From: Chryseobacterium sp.
Lineage (GTDB): Bacteria; Bacteroidota; Bacteroidia; Flavobacteriales; Weeksellaceae
Direction of reading: 5' to 3'
NCBI GenBank assembly: GCA_003852805.1
Contig: RDDY01000182.1
Span: 1-8,741, forward strand
Length of the DNA: 8,741 nt
Numbering within the stretch: position 1 is the stretch's first letter; each line of letters opens with the position of its first letter. The position numbers and the translations under genes are program-made. This document shows positions 6,045 through 8,741 of the stretch, piece after piece. The notes beneath the pieces were generated by a model. It ran no database searches, had not been told where the DNA came from, and saw nothing but the letters and a program-made list of their open reading frames with translations.

Positions 6045-8378
6045 ATGAACGAAGCAGAAACAAGAGCAGAACTAATTGACCCCAAGCTAAAGGCTTGTGG
6101 TTGGGGCGTTGTGGAAGGCTCAAAAGTCCTTCGTGAATACCAGATTACGGCGGGTAAGATTCAAACAGGTGGTGGTCGTGGTAGGCGTGAAATTGCCGAT
6201 TATGTGTTGGTTTACAAAGACATTAAGTTGGCTGTAATAGAAGCCAAAAGTGTATTGCAGGAAGTAGGTGAAGGTGTAATGCAAGCCAAAAAGTATGCGG
6301 ATAAACTTCAATTAGACACTACTTACAGCACCAACGGAAAAGAGATTTACCAAATCTGTATGAAAACAGGCGAGGAAGGCTTGGTTTCAGATTTTTTAAG
6401 CCCTGAAGAACTTTGGAACAAAACATTTGCTGAACAAAACGAGTGGAGAGAAAAGTTTGCCAATGTCCCGTTTGAAGATAAAGGTGGTACATGGCAGTTG
6501 CGCTACTATCAAGAAATAGCCGTAAAAAACACTTTGGAAGCATTAGCAAGTGGAAAAGACCGCATTTTACTTACCCTGGCTACAGGAACGGGTAAAACCG
6601 CCATTGCCTTTCAAATTGCATGGAAACTGTTTCAAACCCGTTGGACGGTTCAACAAGCCCTCCGCCCCAACGAACCAGCCAGAAGACCCAGAATATTATT
6701 TTTAGCCGATAGAAACATATTAGCTGACCAAGCTTTCAATTCTTTTTCAGCATTTCCCGAAGATGCTTTGGTAAGAATTAAGCCGAATGAGATAAAGAAA
6801 AAAGGTAGAGTACCCACCAATGGAAGCATTTTCTTTACCATTTTTCAAACCTTTATGAGTGGCACAGATGCAGAGGGAAAACCTGCACCCTACTTTGGCG
6901 AATATCCAGCCGACTATTTTGATTTTATCATTATTGATGAGTGCCACCGTGGCGGAGCAAATGACGAAAGTAATTGGAGAAGCATTTTAGAATATTTCAG
7001 TCCAGCCGTTCAGTTAGGTTTGACAGCCACACCTAAGCGAAAAGACAATGTTGACACCTACAAATACTTTGGCGAACCAGTTTACATCTATTCGCTAAAA
7101 GAAGGAATTAATGATGGCTTCTTGACACCTTTCAAAGTAAAACGCATCAAAACTACTTTGGATGATTACCGCTACACTTCGGACGACACGATTGTAGAAG
7201 GAGAAATTGAAGAAGGCAAATTGTATGAAGAAAAAGACTTTAACCGCACCATTGAAATTGTAGAGCGAGAAGCCAAGCGGGTAAACATATTTTTAGATGA
7301 AGCCAACCAAAACGAAAAGGCAATAATCTTTTGTGCCAATCAAGGACACGCAGCATTGATAAGAGATTTGGTAAACCAAAATGCCAAAAGCAAAGACCCC
7401 TTTTATTGTGTTCGTGTTACTGCCAATGACGGAGAAGAAGGAGAAAGATTATTGAGAGAATTTCAGGACAACGAAAAAACAATTCCAACCATTCTTACCA
7501 CTTCGCAAAAACTCTCCACGGGAGTTGATGCAAGAAACATTAGAAATATCGTTTTGCTTCGTCCTGTTAACTCAATGATTGAGTTTAAACAAATCGTTGG
7601 TCGTGGCACACGTTTATTTGACGGCAAAGAGTTTTTTACCATTTACGACTTTGTAGATGCTTACAAACACTTTTCAGACCCTGAATGGGACGGAGAACCT
7701 TTGGAAGAAGAACCAAGCGGAGTAAAAGAACCAAAAGGCGAATACAAACCAAGAGAGCCTAAAGAACCGACTGAAACCGAACGAAAGCAGAAAATCAAAA
7801 TCAAATTGCGAAACGGAAAAGAAAGAGAAATACAATCAATGATTTCTACTTCGTTTTGGAGTGCGGACGGTAAACCGATTTCAGCAGAAGAATTTTTGAA
7901 TAATCTGTTTGGCGAGTTGCCTAAACTTTTCAAAGATGAAGAAGAGCTTAGGAGAATTTGGAGTTTACCCAAAACACGGAAAGAGCTTTTAGAAAAATTA
8001 GAGGACGCAGGATATCCCAAATCCGATTTACTGACTTTACAAAAGTTGGTAGATATGGAAAAAAGCGACCTGTATGATGTATTAAGATACATTTTCAATG
8101 GCGACTATATCGCTATGACAAGAGAAGCCAGAGCCAAAACAGCCGAAGCGACCATCTTTGCCTTACTCAACGACAAACAAAAAGAGTTTATCACGTTCGT
8201 TTTGAGCAAATACATTGAAACAGGCGTGGACGAACTTGACCAAGAGAAATTACCAATCTTGTTGACAAACAAGTATCAATCTTTAGAAGATGCAAAAGAA
8301 ATTTTGGGAGACGTGGCAAACATCAGCAGACTGTTTATAGAATTTCAAGAACATCTTTACAAACAGAAAGCAGCGTAA
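6045..8378 (+). CDS. hsdR: Type I restriction enzyme subunit R (EcoEI-like)
   Basis: HsdR translocates DNA using ATP and cuts away from unmethylated target sites once bound to HsdM and HsdS. The N-terminal PD-(D/E)XK nuclease shows D52 (IADYVLVY) and E66-A-K68 (VIEAKS). The superfamily 2 motor carries Walker A ATGTGKT (179-185), the DECH box (298-301), LTATP (326-330), TTSQKLSTGVD (485-495) and motif VI QIVGRGTRL (516-524). A charged Pro/Glu/Lys linker (about 545-585) leads to the C-terminal EcoEI_R_C-type region that docks on the methylase core. The length of 777 residues and all motifs are intact, so it should be active. The EcoEI resemblance suggests Type IB. ATG 6045 follows a purine-rich AAAAGAGAA. 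It is the last gene of the locus, behind a 102-nt spacer that may allow separate control. Confidence 0.96.
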   Translation: MNEAETRAELIDPKLKACGWGVVEGSKVLREYQITAGKIQTGGGRGRREIADYVLVYKDIKLAVIEAKSVLQEVGEGVMQAKKYADKLQLDTTYSTNGKEIYQICMKTGEEGLVSDFLSPEELWNKTFAEQNEWREKFANVPFEDKGGTWQLRYYQEIAVKNTLEALASGKDRILLTLATGTGKTAIAFQIAWKLFQTRWTVQQALRPNEPARRPRILFLADRNILADQAFNSFSAFPEDALVRIKPNEIKKKGRVPTNGSIFFTIFQTFMSGTDAEGKPAPYFGEYPADYFDFIIIDECHRGGANDESNWRSILEYFSPAVQLGLTATPKRKDNVDTYKYFGEPVYIYSLKEGINDGFLTPFKVKRIKTTLDDYRYTSDDTIVEGEIEEGKLYEEKDFNRTIEIVEREAKRVNIFLDEANQNEKAIIFCANQGHAALIRDLVNQNAKSKDPFYCVRVTANDGEEGERLLREFQDNEKTIPTILTTSQKLSTGVDARNIRNIVLLRPVNSMIEFKQIVGRGTRLFDGKEFFTIYDFVDAYKHFSDPEWDGEPLEEEPSGVKEPKGEYKPREPKEPTETERKQKIKIKLRNGKEREIQSMISTSFWSADGKPISAEEFLNNLFGELPKLFKDEEELRRIWSLPKTRKELLEKLEDAGYPKSDLLTLQKLVDMEKSDLYDVLRYIFNGDYIAMTREARAKTAEATIFALLNDKQKEFITFVLSKYIETGVDELDQEKLPILLTNKYQSLEDAKEILGDVANISRLFIEFQEHLYKQKAA

Positions 8379-8412
8379 TGACAGGACAACAAACACATAC
8401 AGCCAACGCACA

Positions 8413-8481
8413 GCAGTCATACACATTGGCAAGCCGCACAAGCCAAAGCACAGACCAAAGCTTGCCAAAGAGTATGCCTGC
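8413..8481. repeat. Two-helix structured hairpin element, downstream copy
   Basis: The outer helix CATAC/GTATG (8418-8422 with 8472-8476) and inner helix TTGGCAAGC/GCTTGCCAA (8426-8434 with 8460-8468) are separated by internal loops ACA (8423-8425) and AGA (8469-8471). The loop is 25 nt and contains CACAAGCC (8437-8444). GCAG/CTGC (8413-8416 with 8478-8481) extends the base. Every helix is perfectly paired, yet the sequences differ from the upstream hairpin at 567-638 while helix lengths and internal loops agree. Confidence 0.65.
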
Positions 8482-8496
8482 CCCAACCCAAGAGGA

Positions 8497-8540
8497 AATT
8501 CAAAATATTTTTTCCTGCCCTTTAAAAAAAATTAAAACAC
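8497..8540 (+). repeat. Conserved intergenic block, downstream copy
   Basis: AATTCAAAATATTTT (8497-8511) and AAAAAAATTAAAACAC (8525-8540) are exact inverted counterparts of 544-558 and 518-533. The spacing between the two parts is 13 nt here and 10 nt upstream. Confidence 0.75.
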
Positions 8541-8690
8541 CCGACACGCAGACCCACACGACAGAGACACGGAAACTCAACAACGACAATGGTTTACAAG
8601 AACGGTGGACAGAACGCCAGCACACAACAGCGGTAACCGTTGCACAACTCCACATTTTCAGTAATTTTCAAAGTAAAAGCATAAAGAACG

Positions 8691-8728
8691 ACCTCCTTTA
8701 AAGCGATTTAAGGGAGGTTTCTATTTTT
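8691..8728 (+). terminator. Rho-independent terminator of the hsd operon
   Basis: ACCTCCTTTAAA (8691-8702) pairs with TTTAAGGGAGGT (8707-8718) over 12 bp, including one T-G pair, around a GCGA loop. TTCTATTTTT follows at 8719-8728. The stem is strong and the T-rich tail lies on the plus strand, about 310 nt after the hsdR stop. Confidence 0.88.
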
Positions 8729-8741
8729 GCCGGGCAAAGAG

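Larger units (their letters stand above)
8379..8690 (+). other. Gene-free region between hsdR and the terminator
   Basis: These 312 bases hold a structured hairpin (8413-8481), the conserved intergenic block (8497-8540) and two short matches to the upstream region, AATGGTTTAC (8588-8597) and GCACACAAC (8620-8628). The strand is A/C-rich and poor in T. A 107-codon frame starting at 8378 is Thr/Gln/Ser-rich low complexity and is not accepted as a gene. The region is probably the 3' untranslated part of the hsdR transcript. Confidence 0.6.

Noticed and set aside
8524..8531. Phase-variation homopolymer tract
   Set aside because: This run of eight A and the seven-T run at 527-533 are intergenic. 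I saw no homopolymer run long enough to suggest slippage control inside hsdM, hsdS or hsdR.
8378..8701. 107-codon plus-strand frame after hsdR
   Set aside because: It is Thr/Gln/Ser-rich low complexity, reads through the hairpin and repeat block, and runs into the terminator stem. Its ATG overlaps the hsdR stop, but no family character is visible.

Overview
The window holds a complete Type I restriction-modification (hsd) locus on the plus strand, with two accessory genes embedded in it. The host is probably a member of the Bacteroidetes. This is inferred from A-rich, Shine-Dalgarno-poor leaders, hand-counted G+C mostly between 30% and 50%, a GxxExxY-family gene, and a candidate promoter of the Bacteroidetes TTTG / TAnnTTTG type. 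No rRNA, tRNA, CRISPR array, integrase or transposase gene was seen.

Layout. Positions 1-300 carry a possible 62-residue minus-strand gene between two outward-facing copies of a short repeat. Positions 248-692 are gene-free and full of inverted repeats, including a two-helix hairpin at 567-638. Five genes follow: hsdM (693-2159), a GxxExxY-family protein (2170-2541), hsdS (2644-4500), an AlbA_2/GHKL-type ATP-binding protein (4497-5942) and hsdR (6045-8378). Positions 8379-8690 are again gene-free and hold a second hairpin of the same architecture. A strong intrinsic terminator at 8691-8728 closes the locus.

Function. HsdM (N6-adenine methylase), HsdS (specificity) and HsdR (EcoEI-type nuclease/translocase) should form a standard methylating and restricting complex. 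HsdS has two target-recognition halves plus about 200 extra C-terminal residues. The AlbA_2/ATPase gene overlaps hsdS by 4 nt, so it is probably co-translated with it. hsdR sits behind a 102-nt gap with an ordered array of ATTTGAT repeats and may be controlled separately. The GxxExxY gene with its repeat-rich 3' spacer looks like a small insert between hsdM and hsdS.

The most unusual non-coding signal is a pair of intergenic elements that bracket the hsd locus in inverted orientation. They share sequence blocks in the same order and a hairpin whose helices differ in sequence but keep their pairing and internal loops. This suggests a selected nucleic-acid structure.
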